A stretch of 64,000 nt of DNA from Baylisascaris procyonis. Taxonomy: Eukaryota > Nematoda > Chromadorea > Rhabditida > Ascarididae. The stretch is from positions 1,178,001 through 1,242,000 of the forward strand of contig JAZARR010000237.1 of NCBI GenBank assembly GCA_037389465.1, in the 5' to 3' direction. The first letter of the stretch is position 1, and every line of letters begins with the position of its first letter. The position numbers and the translations under genes are program-made. Below, piece after piece: positions 25,818 through 37,400 of the stretch. A model generated the notes under the pieces. The model was not told the origin of the DNA. It saw only the letters and a list, made by a program, of their open reading frames with translations, and ran no database searches.

Positions 25818-25832
25818 ACGTCACTGTGACGT
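25818..25832. promoter_or_regulatory. Perfect palindrome with two TGACGT half-sites
   Basis: ACGTCAC-T-GTGACGT is a perfect 15-base inverted repeat made of two bZIP/CRE-type half-sites. No transcription start is visible nearby, so any regulatory role is speculative. Confidence 0.25.
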
Positions 25833-27028
25833 TGATCAGCACAGCAAATGGCGTGTGGGCCTCAGACTGAGGAGGTGCTGAGTGAATACTGCGCGCCCCA
25901 CTTCTAAAATATTCAACCTGATGTTCGATGTTAGTGACTCTAGATTGGTCATACGAGATTTTCCAATCGCTTTTCTTTTCATGCGATGCTGTTATCCCAT
26001 TCCTATGATTACAGCCACTTCATTGCGCTTATCCGTGACTTTTAACGAGGTTCTTAAAAACTCTTTGCCCATTATAGTTCGCGCGACGCCCAGAAAATAA
26101 TCTACGCAACGCGACAGTCGAACTCACAAAGTCCAGTGATCATGCAAAAGTTCCTCTCTCTGCTCGCTCCACTCTGTTGTGAAATTTATCGAAACAAATA
26201 TTAACTGAGGTAGAAAAATTCTCGTGTTCTGAATAACTCTCGTTATGTTTACACTGACAAGACTGAGAAGAAATGATTGCAAGAGAGGAAACAAGCGAGA
26301 AATTTCGTTGCTTTTCATCAAGAAGGAGCGATTCGTTTACAGATATAGCCAGTCTCATGCATCTCATACGACCTCATTGAAACAGTCAACTATGCAAAGT
26401 TCAAAACTGGTCTTGACGTAAAGAAACTAAAACAGCGCCCTTCGCGCGTGAAACAATGTGAAATTATATTTCTCCCCTGTTGTGCAACGTTCTAATAATG
26501 AGGTAGGATACTGCTATAGCTGCATTAAAGCGCATTGCAAATTGTCATGTGCTGATTTATCACCCTAATTGAAAGGAACATTGAAGAACGAGTATAATAA
26601 GAGACGATATGCGCAAAGAAAGTTAATGAACAATAGCCAAATTTATTTCAACGTGCGAACGCACTACTCACTTTCTTTGTTGTATTCTTATAAATTACTG
26701 AGGCAATCAAAATAATACAAAGAATTCGTCCATTGTGTTCATTTAGAACATGAAAACACATAGTCTGAGATTCATAAGATTAGTTGAGGACAGGTGAAAA
26801 GATGACTATCTTGCTCCAGCAATTTTTTTTTTCTCATATGCGTTACCTTATGCTGCAGCGAAGCATGCCACACCACTCATAGTTTAAAGCAGCATCGGGC
26901 ATTTCGATTCATAAAGCTGTAGAGGTGACAGAAAAGGCAAAAAAGAGTACGGCTATATAAGCATTGATCGCCGACAAATCGAAATCAGTATTTAGCCGAA
27001 TAGTGAAAAATATGCTATAGAAACAAAC
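25833..27028. other. Putative intron sequence, no supported gene
   Basis: Includes a 72-codon plus frame at 25,882-26,100 without splice context. Otherwise AT-rich. It lies directly downstream (minus direction) of the 27 kb exon. Confidence 0.35.
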
Positions 27029-27230
27029 CAATAGCTGTTGAGGCAGACGTGTTGAGCGTTAAGTTCATCGGCTGCCCCGAGTGAGTGTCTTCTACATTCA
27101 AATTGAGAGGTGGTAATGGACAGTGCTCTGAATCGTCGTCTACCTCGCAGGTTGCGTATTTGCTTAGTTGCGTCTCACGTAGGCGTTGATCGGAATGGCG
27201 CCTTGATGATGGCCGGTTTCGCCCATACAG
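27029..27230 (-). CDS. Exon of a minus-strand gene with P-x-N-L motifs
   Basis: A 202-nt GC-rich island with a strong acceptor on the minus strand (AAAATTTTCAG ending at 27,231) and a donor TTG|GTTTGT (GT at 27,028-27,027). One frame runs open for 67 codons plus one base: entry phase 0, exit phase 1. It starts with a basic stretch (LYGRNRPSSRRHSDQRLRE), passes through an acidic patch (CEVDDDSEHC), and ends with PLPPLNLNVEDTHSGQ and PMNLTLNTSAS. The motifs PLNLN and PMNLT resemble the CtBP docking consensus P-x-D-L-S and its known P-L-N-L-S variants. The exit phase matches the exon at 11,933-12,129, giving Glu at the junction and a similar Ser/Asn-rich composition. This implies an intron of about 14.9 kb unless undetected exons lie between. 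An internal GAG|GTAGAC is an alternative donor. The gene is not identified. Confidence 0.62.
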
Positions 27231-27539
27231 CTGAAAATTTTCTTTTCTTTTCGAATTGTTTTTCGTTTCTTCACAAATTTGCACTTGGAAATTATATAAA
27301 GCAACCAAAAATAAAATCACACCGCATAATTCATAGAAATTTCCTGCGCCATATCAGAAGAAAATAAATTTCACATAGCAAATACAGTGGACAGTAAGGA
27401 GAATGCAGCCGGCTATGAGCTTGTCAAAAAAAAGACTGGCCCAACGGATGAGAGTTGTAGGGCACTTTAATTGTACGAGCGCTTTCGATGAATAAATGAA
27501 TGAAATCTGTGAAATTGAACCACTACTCACAACCTAATG

Positions 27540-27760
27540 ATCAAAAATAAAAGATAGCGCGTCTGTCAAGAAAGCGACAAAATTTAATCGGAAATTCCGC
27601 CCTAAAAAGCTGATAGCTCGACTGGCATCTCCTGTCATCATTTGGAAGACGCAGTTAATTCGAGCTTGGAAAGCCAATCTTAACCAGCACAATCGGTCAA
27701 CATTCAAAAAAGTAAAGCAGACAAGCAGTATTACCAAAGATGTCCGATGGATGCATGGAT
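27540..27760 (+). CDS. Uncertain basic open frame
   Basis: A plus-strand frame without a clear ATG stays open for about 70 codons and is rich in Lys and Arg (KKATKFNRKFRPKKLIARLA, then IIWKTQLIRAWKANLN). A 92-codon frame is open on the opposite strand over the same DNA. No domain or splice site could be confirmed. It may be part of the repeat that follows. Confidence 0.2.
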
Positions 27761-27762
27761 AA

Positions 27763-27774
27763 TGTGACGTCACA
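27763..27774. promoter_or_regulatory. CRE-type palindrome TGTGACGTCACA
   Basis: A perfect 12-base palindrome containing the full TGACGTCA octamer (27,765-27,772). It lies at the edge of the tRNA-derived repeat, so it may belong to that repeat and not to a gene promoter. Confidence 0.3.
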
Positions 27775-27844
27775 GTTTTGCACTGCAGCCATACTTCACA
27801 TGAGGCTTCCACCAGTGCTATGGCATCATCACTATGAAGGACAG

Positions 27845-27935
27845 AGGCGAACAGTGCGGGGAGCGATTGGAGCTCGAACCACGATCCATTGTTTTGCTGG
27901 CAAAGTCACTTATCCATCACGCCACTGCCTAATGT
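27845..27935 (-). repeat. tRNA-derived SINE or tRNA pseudogene
   Basis: On the minus strand an A-box-like TGGCGTGATGGATAAGTG (revcomp of 27,908-27,925) is followed by a strong B-box-like TGGTTCGAGCTCC (revcomp of 27,869-27,881). The spacing fits a pol III internal promoter. A proper anticodon stem and acceptor stem cannot be drawn, so it is not a functional tRNA. The unusually GC-rich sequence on both sides (27,770-28,310) is probably the body and flank of the same repeat. Confidence 0.5.
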
Positions 27936-28310
27936 CTCCTGGGCTCAAGTCCCTACTGGCTGCCTTCGCTCTACAATTCTATCTTCACAAACTGACAGTG
28001 CTTCAGATGCACAATCAACGTGCGTTCGATTTCCCTCCGCAATGACGTTCGTTTATACCTATCGTATACTTGGTCCTGAATGTTGCTGATGAAGGGTTCA
28101 TGGTCATCAGCGACAATCTTATTTGGTGACCACATCTTGCTCTTCTTTGTGCCGTAACATAAAACTGACCGCGCACAGTGCTTTCAGGTGAACATTTCAG
28201 TGAGGGGTAAACTTCCTCATGGGTGGTCTCCAATGAGGGAGTTCTCCGATTTCTAGTGACGCTGCCTCTTTTGTTGTTGCTGCACTTCCCTGCGCTTTGC
28301 TTTCGAAGGA
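27936..28310. repeat. GC-rich flank, probably body of a composite repeat
   Basis: This block continues the GC-rich character of the tRNA-like core and ends sharply into AT-rich DNA near 28,310. On the minus strand a 72-codon frame begins METTHEEVYPSLKCSPEST. No transposase or RT motif was recognised. Confidence 0.3.
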
Positions 28311-29604
28311 AAAACGACCGCTCAAATGCTTGTTTTGCCAGTTATTCTAATTAAAAGAAATAAAAAGAAACGTGGACGTCTGAGATTGAAGGAAGTTTCA
28401 GAGATCACTAAACAGTGGATCCTGATCAATCGGCTTCTTGCATTGCATTGTTGCTGCATTAGCATGCTACTTCCCCCCAACGCCGCATGTGAACTTTTGC
28501 AATTGAAAGCGCAATTATAGCACATGATTACAGGGCAATTCAAAAATTTGAATACATGAGAGTGTTATCATCAAAAGAATAACGAAGAATTATTCTTCTC
28601 GTAACGATTTACTAACGGAAAAAGGTCTTTGACTATATCCCACTAAACGCCTGGAAACTTTCCGTGTTGCTTGAGTTCTATATAGGTTCACAACATCTAT
28701 TAGCTTCAACCAGGTAATGTTAGCGCAATGTTCTTCCAATCTTGTTATTCACAAATCTGCAAATGTACGCTGGATTTTTCTTTTATGTAGCACAACTCCG
28801 TCCTCATGAGGAACTGAAAGACAAAGAAATAGGATGCTTCTATAGCTTTTGCTACTTACTTCACTACTATATGGTCATCGTTTCGTTTATAACATTGAAA
28901 GTTTTACAACATATAAGCTTGCACCTTGAGAATACATAACAATGTTTCTTGTGTACAAAATACATAACAAGTTAGGAATACGCTGAACAGTTGAGAAGCG
29001 CAGATATTAGGTAGCGAGTTCTTGCAGTGAATGAAATTGCAGCACAGAAAAAAAGAAGGGTTGTGCTGCAAGAAGTGACAATATGGATCATGAAGTCGAC
29101 GAAAGTTATTTGCTTTGTTATGGAAGCAGAATATACGAATAAAATTATTTATGGATAGAACGAATGCATAGGCACATCGACTTTGAGTCTCATCGCTTCA
29201 TCGAAAAAGTTGATGAAAATGAAGAAAAGTCCGCACAACAAAAAACCATTACATATATCAAATCTTTTAAAAGTTCAGGATGCAACAAAAGATTTCATTA
29301 AGAATCTGAGTCATTAGGAGGTTGAAAAAATATGCAACAGCAGCCATAAATTCCTCATCAACAATGCAAGTACTAGCATAAATTATGCCTATCAAATTTG
29401 CATAAAATCGTTAAGCAAAGCGCCTTCTGGTGCACAGCCCAGGTGGCATTGATAGAATTACTTTTCGCGTTCGCATTTTACTGCACGTAACTGCTCATCA
29501 ATCTTCATTTACTTTTGAAGATAGTATTTCACTTAAATAGATACATACCCGTTATTATTATAGAATAGTAACGGAAAGAGAACGCTCGGTGGAATAAAAG
29601 AGTT
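28311..29604. other. AT-rich stretch, no supported gene
   Basis: A GC-richer patch at 28,430-28,500 has open frames on both strands without convincing splice borders. The rest holds nothing recognisable. Confidence 0.4.
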
Positions 29605-29710
29605 GGGATAGTGGGCTTAAGCATTGATGAGCAGCTGATTCGATAACAGATCTCGCCCGCTAGTCAAAAACTTTCTAGTTCGAACTGCGCCGCTTCATCT
29701 TTCCTCACTA
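29605..29710 (+). repeat. Possible tRNA-derived SINE fragment
   Basis: A B-box-like CTAGTTCGAACTG at 29,675-29,687 is followed by CGCCGCTTCATCTTTCC, closely resembling the copy at 4.85 kb. The A-box (TGGGCTTAAGCATTGATGAG) is approximate. Two such copies in one window support a dispersed family. Confidence 0.4.
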
Positions 29711-29836
29711 AAAAACACCTGGCGGAAGAAGCTTTATTTAATCATCCATGCATTCTTTATGTGAAAACCAACAACGGTTTGAGTGCCATTAGTAGAATTA
29801 AGCCATCACGATTGGGTAGTTAAAATTTTTCAACAG

Positions 29837-29925
29837 AGTTTGCTCGATACCGCTCCGGAATTCCCGCCCGAACATATCGAACAGATAAGCAGTGGCACTT
29901 TTTACTTGCGAAAACTTTTGAAAGG
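29837..29925 (+). CDS. Candidate plus-strand exon
   Basis: An 89-nt GC-rich island with a good plus-strand acceptor (AAAATTTTTCAACAG ending at 29,836) and a donor AAAGG|GTAAAAG. The most protein-like frame gives 29 codons plus two bases, with DTAPEFPPEHIEQISSG and TFYLRKLLK. Entry is phase 0 and exit phase 2. A second plus frame is also open, as is a minus frame, so frame and strand are not settled. Its exit phase fits the candidate exon at 30,913-30,994. No family is recognised. Confidence 0.35.
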
Positions 29926-30912
29926 GTAAAAGTGATGAAGAATGGACAGAAAGAAGAGTAGATGGACACAGCTATTCGATTTTTGCGTTGTTTTTGCATT
30001 CGGTAAAACAATCGATTTTATTAACATTGAAAAATTGGTAAAAGTAGTTTTGATAAGGAATCTATTTTTCGCTCAAATCTTTCCCATAAAAATGAAGACA
30101 TATGCAAATCCTCGACCAAAATTTCATCTCCACAAGCAGCCAGTTGGTGGTCTTTACTCCATTGTTCAGTAAAATGGATTTGCTTAAGCTTTCGCCACTA
30201 TACTTACTCTCACACTTGAAATTTAGCGCATCACATTTGCTAATAAACGTTGCTGCGTCAAGATACGCACACACCACTCTCAAGTGTCGGCAGCTTTTGG
30301 GTGCTAACGAGAGGCATCCGAATCCAACTTGAGCTAGTCCGTTTCCATTTTTTGATGAGCCAGGAGACAAACATGAAATGAGCATTCGGTTGCAAACAAG
30401 TTTAAAAAGCGTTTGAACCAATCGCATCAGAATGAGATGAGCACTCGGGTGTACGATGTGGACAAAACCTTAGAAACTGAGCCACAAAAACAAAAAAAAA
30501 ACGTATACAAATGCGTTACTTCAAGCAATTACCCGAGTATCGCTGATACCTCTCAGTCAACGAGTTCTCACTGATACGGTTTCCCACTGAAGGCTACTGT
30601 AAGCAAAATGTATGGGCATTTGGGTGACATTGTCACGTTTCCAACTGCATCAGTGCCCATACCATAGCAGCGTTGAACACAACCATTGTAACTGAGGGAG
30701 GGGTATAATATTCTTCGATAGTTTGTTTTCGAAAATGCTGTTTACAAATATCGAAATCTCGTTTGAATGTGCATATATGATGGAAAATCTGAGACTTTTT
30801 GCAAGCGCTCCACAAAATAAAAAGGAATGCTCTAGCTGCAAATCGATGCCAACTTGAGGCTAGACAGCTGCACAACGCAGATGAACTTTTTTTTGTCGTA
30901 TATGCATCCTAG
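29926..30912. other. Possible plus-strand intron
   Basis: Would be an intron of about 1 kb between the candidate plus exons. It contains a 121-codon minus frame (30,062-30,427) that overlaps plus-strand frames and shows no recognised domain; it is not called. Confidence 0.3.
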
Positions 30913-30994
30913 CAAATTCTTAACGTTCCCGAACGGGTCATGGATGAGCAGACTAGCAATCACCGAATGTACACAGTGCTGCACGTGCCGAGAA
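30913..30994 (+). CDS. Candidate plus-strand exon with Cys cluster
   Basis: An 82-nt island preceded by a T-rich tract and CATCCTAG, followed by a donor CCGAGAA|GTAAAAG. Taking one base to complete the codon left by the 29.8 kb exon gives 27 open codons ending in phase 0, including FPNGSWMSRLAI and TECTQCCTCRE. The C-x-x-C-C-x-C cluster recalls extracellular cysteine-rich modules such as von Willebrand factor type C, but the match is too short to assign. A second plus frame (QILNVPERVMDEQTSN) and a 102-codon minus frame (30,832-31,140) are open over the same bases, so the frame call is tentative. Confidence 0.33.
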
Positions 30995-31179
30995 GTAAAA
31001 GTATACACGATATAGAACTCTTTGCTATCGCAAATAAGCTTGCTACACACACCGAAGAAATTATTGCAGCAGCTACGGAAATAAGAAAATAAAGTGATGC
31101 CAACTTTATGCCTGAAATAAGTGAAAACGTTTGACGACAACTACGTAGTGATTGGAGGGAAATGCGACGGGCGTATTTA

Positions 31180-31425
31180 AAAAAGTTTCAGCAGAAACGT
31201 TAGACACCGGTTTCGAACGGTGGGTGCCCAATGAAATGATTTTGGTGTGTAAGTGCTAAAAAAAAAGCTTGCACTCTGTTGAGGCGTTCGGCGCACAAAA
31301 CTTTGCGACGATCGAACCAACCGAGCACACAGACACACAGACGCACGCAGCAACGCTTCTTTGGGTTGGCTAATTGATGAGGCGAGAATGTGTGAGGTGT
31401 ACGCGGTACGCAATGCAACCAAAAA
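31180..31425. other. GC-rich island with a short perfect hairpin
   Basis: CACCG-GTTTCGAA-CGGTG near 31,205-31,222 forms a 5-bp stem with an 8-base loop. A CA-rich stretch (CACACAGACACACAGACGCAC) follows. Minus-strand frames of 72-83 codons cover the island but have no supported domain. Confidence 0.3.
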
Positions 31426-31965
31426 CACGCTTAGTTCAGTTAACCAATTAACAGTTTTGTCGTTTTAAAAACTTTTTTACATATTTCAAAATTGTGGCTC
31501 TATTCAGCCTAGTGGGTGGATGAGGAGAAGCGAACGGAGTCAAATTGATACAAATTCATGAAACCACCACTATAGGTAAATAGAAGATATTCAGGAGTGC
31601 ACCAAGTGGTGAAGATAGAAGATTTGATCAGCGAATGCGCAATCAACATATTCGCCATATCACAGTGATATGTCTCATTTGAATAAATGTACTCAGTGAC
31701 AATTTCTGTACGTTAATTTTCATACAATGGGAAACGAGCCTGAAAATAAACCTAAACTTGATGATAATGAAAACTGAATTTGACGAGATGAAAAGAACAC
31801 CAAGAAAATCAAAAATAAAAATTACTACGTCAGGATGGATGCTTGTCTGGCTACTTATCTAAGCAATGATCATTTCTTAGTGAGGATTTTTGCATATGCC
31901 ACTATATAAAAGTAGCCCGAATGGCAATAGTACCAAAATCCAGTAAGTTTTTTTTTTTTTTTGCA
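31426..31965. other. AT-rich stretch, no supported gene
   Basis: Nothing recognisable. Confidence 0.4.
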
Positions 31966-32160
31966 AATGGAACAAGAATAAATAAAAAATAATGATTATG
32001 ATGGCGACAAAAGTAGTAATAGTAACGATAAAAGTAACGATAATCCTACTGATGGTAGAGAAAATAGAGGTGATAATGACAGCAGTAACAGCAGGAATAA
32101 TGATATCAGCAAATGATAACGGTAAGGATGATGAGGATGATAACAGCAACTGATACTGAA
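31966..32160. repeat. Degenerate trinucleotide repeat (GAT/AAT/AGT type)
   Basis: Purine-rich trinucleotides ending in T or A (GAT, AAT, AGT, ACG) recur for about 190 bases with many substitutions. The overlapping 90-codon minus frame rich in Ile, Thr and Ser is a by-product of this periodicity. Confidence 0.65.
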
Positions 32161-33081
32161 TAAAAAATACTCAACAATGAAAGTTAAAATAAAGATAATC
32201 GTTTTGCAGCTAATGTGGGAGTATAGGTGCTACCATATGTAAACCAAGCATCATTTCTTAGATAGTTATTTGTTCTATATTCTGGCAAATACTTGCACAG
32301 ATTCGCTTTTTTTTATCTCAAACTTTTTCACTGAATTAATCGAACATTTTTGCTCATTTGTAGATGCATTTATATAAACCAACCTAACCAATACCTAGAG
32401 AATTTTTTAAAGGTTGAAATTTTATTAAATTCAAGTTATGTCGACTTGAACTTTATAAATGCAACACGCCTCATTTAAGCAATGCTCTCACAACATCGTT
32501 GCATGTAATTCATCTCGAACGTTAAGCGCTAGTTTAGCCAACACTGCAAAAAAGCGGAATCAAGAGCACAAAAGGCAAATAGGAAGCTGAAGCGTGATGA
32601 CCTTTATTCTAATGACCAATATGCTTAGAGATACGTGTAGCAAAGATTTAGCAATGAGAGGGCAAATGACTAATTCAAAATGTCATCACTTCCATACCAG
32701 ATGTCGTCAAGAATAAAAAAGCAGACAAATTCACGCTTTTCAGCAAACAGCGTTTATTCACTCTATTTTAGTAAGAAATCGAAAAAAAAAAGAACATTTG
32801 GAAGATTTTTGCACTTCTGTTCTTGTAATGTGGCTATTGTAATAGAATGGCTAATAACGAAGAGATTTTGTGTCAAAAACAGGACCTTCACCTTTTTCGG
32901 GAATGATCATTACACTATATATTTAAAATGAAAACTCTCCAAAAAAATTGAAGTGTTGAGTGGATGCTGGAATTTGTTATGACAATAGCAATATATCATC
33001 TACTAATATTGTCCTTCCCTCATCCGCTTGCTCTTTTTCTTTCCAGCTGTCCATTTGCTCATTTGACCAACAATATCAAAA
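32161..33081. other. AT-rich stretch, no supported gene
   Basis: Nothing beyond short frames in A/T-rich sequence. Confidence 0.4.
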
Positions 33082-33408
33082 ATGAGCATTTTTTTAAACA
33101 GATTGGAAAAGTACTTCCGTAGATATGACTCCGTAGATAGTTTTAATATAACTTATTCATACTTCCGGCATAAGAAGTTATATCAAAACAATGTACAGTA
33201 TAGCTCGGATTCTCCCACCACAAGCGCTATGCGTCTTTGTTTCGCTTTTGCGTATCACGTTTCGGAATCTGCCGATAGTGATGTCACACTCAGCGCTACT
33301 AAATCAGCCGCTAATATCGAAGGAATCAACACAGTTGTGACCAACAAATGCAACTGCTGGCTGAAGCTAAGACATCGTGTTGATCAAGTTTTATTGCAAA
33401 GATGACTC
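33082..33408 (+). CDS. Uncertain 107-codon open frame
   Basis: A plus-strand frame from ATG to TGA whose second half, about 33,205-33,405, is GC-richer and protein-like (MRLCFAFAYHVSESADSD, then NTVVTNKCNCWLKLRHRV). No domain is recognised. An exon embedded in an intron is possible, but no strong acceptor precedes the GC-rich part. Confidence 0.27.
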
Positions 33409-36400
33409 AATTTTGGGGAACGTCCGAAAAACTATAATCTAATAAAAAGGCACTAAACATTATCGCTCAGACCTCAAATACTACAATATAACAAAAGATC
33501 CAGAGATAGCATCAAGATTTTTAGAGACAATTTGACACTGTATGGGGGCATCTCAACATTGAAAGGTGTTAGATGGCGTGATCACTGCATTAAGCTATGA
33601 TATCATTCTGCGAATGCGAAAACTTGTGTTTCTCTTGCTTATACAAAAGAACGAAAGAAAACGAAATGGAATATTTTTCATTTCTTAAACGAAAGGAATG
33701 GTAAGAGTCTTGCCTGGACTCCAAATGCCAATGGTCATCGTGCAATATCATCAAACTGCTTTCGCTGAAGGAGATACGAGTTTCGAAAATGTTTTGAGAA
33801 ACGAACAATCACATAAAAGAAACCATCATGATAATTTAGTAGAAAAGAAATGCTTCTGAGTGTTTTATAAATTCCATGCTCATTGCAGTAAATTCGATGG
33901 TTTCTTCATTCTGCAAAAAAGTGTCGATAGTAAGCTGTCACCTAGACGAGTATGTCGCATGCCCAATTCATGATTAAGGGTTTCGATGAGGAAATATGAG
34001 GAAATGCACTCATTTCTACACTTTCATCACAAAATAAATTGGTTAAATTTGCTTAACACTGATGTGTGTACTGGAAGTCATGAATGCAGCCGCCTCAGAA
34101 AAGAAGCAACTTTCTCATAGCCAAGGAAACTAAGCAGCCAGCTTTAGAAGCGAGAAATCAATTATTATACCATCCAACGAAATTAATATAAAATTCTGAA
34201 TGGCTGATCACTGATTTCAAATGTCGAGACTGCGCTTAAGTAGAGACATAACATGACATATGAATTTTGAAAAGTTCTAAACGAGTGACAAAGCCAGCCA
34301 AGAGAGCGGTACCGACTTGTACCTTTATATTTCAGTGCACCTGGCCAATAAGTTCCTCATCTATACAAAAGCGGCGAAATAGAGCAGAAAGAATAGAGCT
34401 TTTAGGGAAATGCAGGAGAAGATGAATCGTAGCTATACTTCATATATCATTTTCGGCGATGTCCATCATCACAGCTTTTATGACCCGCTTGTTGAAAGTG
34501 ATTGACCGACAAAGAAACACACTGACAGACATAAGCGCCTACAAACGCATACATGAACACACGTCCGAACAAGATGTTGCTACAATGCGCCTCTGGAAAT
34601 ACTTGCAAAAACACATAAGAAATGATTCCTAAAGGATTATATTACATGAATTTCTGCTTCCTTGAATGACAAATGTTCATGCAGTAGACGTGAAACGCCG
34701 ACAGACGCTGGTACGAGACCAATGTAAAAAAAAAAAAAATGTCGGCTGAAACAAGTATGTGTAATCAAACGAGAGGATGACGACGAATGTTTGCAGTGAA
34801 TATGTTCACTCACTTAAGATGGCGGCTTTTGATAGAACAAATCGCAACCAACATAATCTTAGAAAATAAATAGCCATGTTACGTAATAGTTCAGTGGGTT
34901 CAATGCGCTTAACGCATCTATAATGAGCAAACAAAAATCGAAACTCCTTTCCCTGTCAAATAATCGCCCTTTCATTTCTTCTTCTATGAAACTTGAGCGA
35001 AATCAACGAAAAAATTTGTCTGGTTCATCTGCGCAAGATGTGTTTTCAATTCATTAATTAATCAAATTCTTTTCAAAAATGTCCTTCATCTGTCAATATC
35101 TATTCAATTGCACAAATGTTCTATACAGAAACCGCAGTTTTAGTGAATGAATAATGAATAAATATGATGAAGCCGAAGAATGCACTATTTCATTTGACGA
35201 GTCAACGCGTAGATGCTGCAAGGATATAAGGGATTAGGACTAATAAAGAGAGGCAATTGTTTTGTTCACGGACCCATCACACTACTCAAAGGAGTATTTA
35301 ATAAAATTTTTTGAGGTTTGTATTTTATTCGGTCAAATCCCCATTGAAAAAAATATCAGCAAAATTCAGTGACATTTGCATAAAAAAGTACGAACACACC
35401 TATCATTACCTCAGCTAGACAATAAATGATATGAAGGCATCGAGAAAATGATTCACCAATCGAAGTGAAATGTAAAAACTATTTCGAATAGAACTCGAGC
35501 AAACCTATCAAACCATGAATGAGGCGCGGTCATACCGTTAAAAGACTAGCCCCACATTTGATCTCTCAGGCTTTCGTTTGATCGGTTTCGTAGGTCACTT
35601 ATGACAAGGAATTTAGGATTCTGAATGCTCATGTTCAATCTCATTTTTGAAGCAGCTGCTGCTTTGCATCTATTTTCTTTTTTGGACTTAAGGGGAAAAA
35701 TGTGGAGCAAATAAGTAATGCCACAAAATTAGTATGCCAATTCGTGATTGCTTTTTGAATATTTTCGAACGCCGAGTTGCTCGCTTCTAAACTCTAGCAG
35801 ACAGCAATGGATCAACGTCGTTATTAATTGCAGTTGCATGTATCAAATGACTCTCTACTTATTAAATTGCTGTCGAATTCAGCGATGACAATTAGTCGTT
35901 TAAGAGATACAACTCAGCAAACATTTCCAAAAATAGAGAGAATTAATGAAGCGATAATGCTTTCTAGTAGAGGAGTTTTTCCATGAGATAATCATCGAAT
36001 TCATTCCTATTTATCGCTCATATAATTTTGAGATTGGTGATTATAAAAATATTAGCACCTGAGCATACTAAATGATAGTTTACATAAAGTTTTCACATAC
36101 GTGTTCATATACACCCGTTATATCGATTCGCTAGAAGTGGATCACTACTGTTGATAATATGTGACATTTCAATGCTTTACATCATGCAGAGCAAAATTCA
36201 TTAGCAGCAAATGGCACATCGATATTTCCATATAGACACAAGCTTCGTTTAGTGTTCACCTATTCCAGCACCAATATTGCTACATTTATTCGAAGATGTC
36301 ACACTCACATTTCAATAGATAAGGTTGATGCAAATTTTAAAGGATTTTGGTGGGGCAAAGGGGGGGAGGGAGATGAATTCGGAAAAGAACAACGAAAAAA

Positions 36401-37289
36401 TCTTTTCTGAATCTTTTTCAAGCATCAACTTCACCGCAAATACTGCTGCTGAAGAAGGCAACGAAATTAAACTTACGTTCTTGTTTATAGAAAATATTCA
36501 CAGTTACGAAAACTGCAGCTATGTGGTTTCTCGTTGAAGTTTCTTTCAACGGTATCTATACTGACAGCATGGACCAGTTGGAGCGTCGCATCTCAAGAAA
36601 AGCATTTTCGGTGAATCAGCAAATCTACTATTCGTTGCGTAGTCTAATCGATTTCTGGATGTTATCCGCCAACAAAATCAGCTAAGTGACCTTTCTTTGC
36701 GACAAAAAGCATCGAGAAATTAGCAAACAATGCTATTTATGCAGACCAACCCTCATCAAGTCTAATGAGTTTTCTGAAACTTTTCTGATTCGATTCTTTC
36801 ACAGATTTTCGAACGTGGGACATGATTTAGAGCCACAGCTCCCGGAATAGAGCTTTCCGAGTTCCCTCTCGTCTTTATAGTGCTTCATAAAAATCTGAAA
36901 AAATTTGAGGGGCCGAAAATATCTCGCATATTTGTCCCGAAAAAAAAAGCAAAAGGACATTTGGCTAAACAAACAGACTTCAAGTTCGGCTTAAAATCAT
37001 TGTCCACAACCGTGTTCAAATTCTGAGCGTGCAATTAACTGTCCACATGCTTTCCCACGGAGCTACTGTGAACGCTTTCGTTCTACATTGCGCTTTGTTT
37101 CTGCCACTTCTGCCCTATAGAGCTCATAATGCGGTAGGCCAATTGAGTCAACAAGCGATTTAGAACTGACTGAAACGGAACAGTATGAAGTGGTAGTTAG
37201 AACATCCTGAAGGTTACAATGCACATTTAAAATATAACACTCCGTTCTAGCCTAGTTGAACTGCATGAGTATGAGAATTGAAATGATCG
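33409..37289. other. AT-rich stretch with minor features only
   Basis: No exon can be supported. Noted: an A homopolymer near 34,726-34,738; a G-rich tract at 36,351-36,371 with quadruplex potential; and a weak plus-strand terminal-exon-like segment after TTCTTTCACAG near 36,805 (GHDLEPQLPE then TAG). Confidence 0.35.
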
Positions 37290-37400
37290 AAGGAAAGAAA
37301 TGGCTGAAGGTATCTCCACCATTCAGTGGCAGAGCATGTGCTCAGTTATAGGTTGGTTGGGATTCAAATTCGTGTTTCACCCATTATCAAGTTGCGATGA
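37290..37400 (+). repeat. Possible tRNA-derived SINE fragment
   Basis: An A-box-like AGTGGCAGAGCATGTGCTC (37,325-37,343) is followed by a B-box-like TTGGGATTCAAATTC. The order and short spacing fit a pol III internal promoter. The remaining tRNA stems are not conserved. Confidence 0.4.

Noticed and set aside
30062..30427. 121-codon minus frame
   Set aside because: Among the longer frames but overlaps an open plus frame, lacks any motif and has no acceptor or donor at sensible places.
31877..32149. 90-codon minus frame rich in Ile, Thr and Ser
   Set aside because: By-product of the degenerate trinucleotide repeat.
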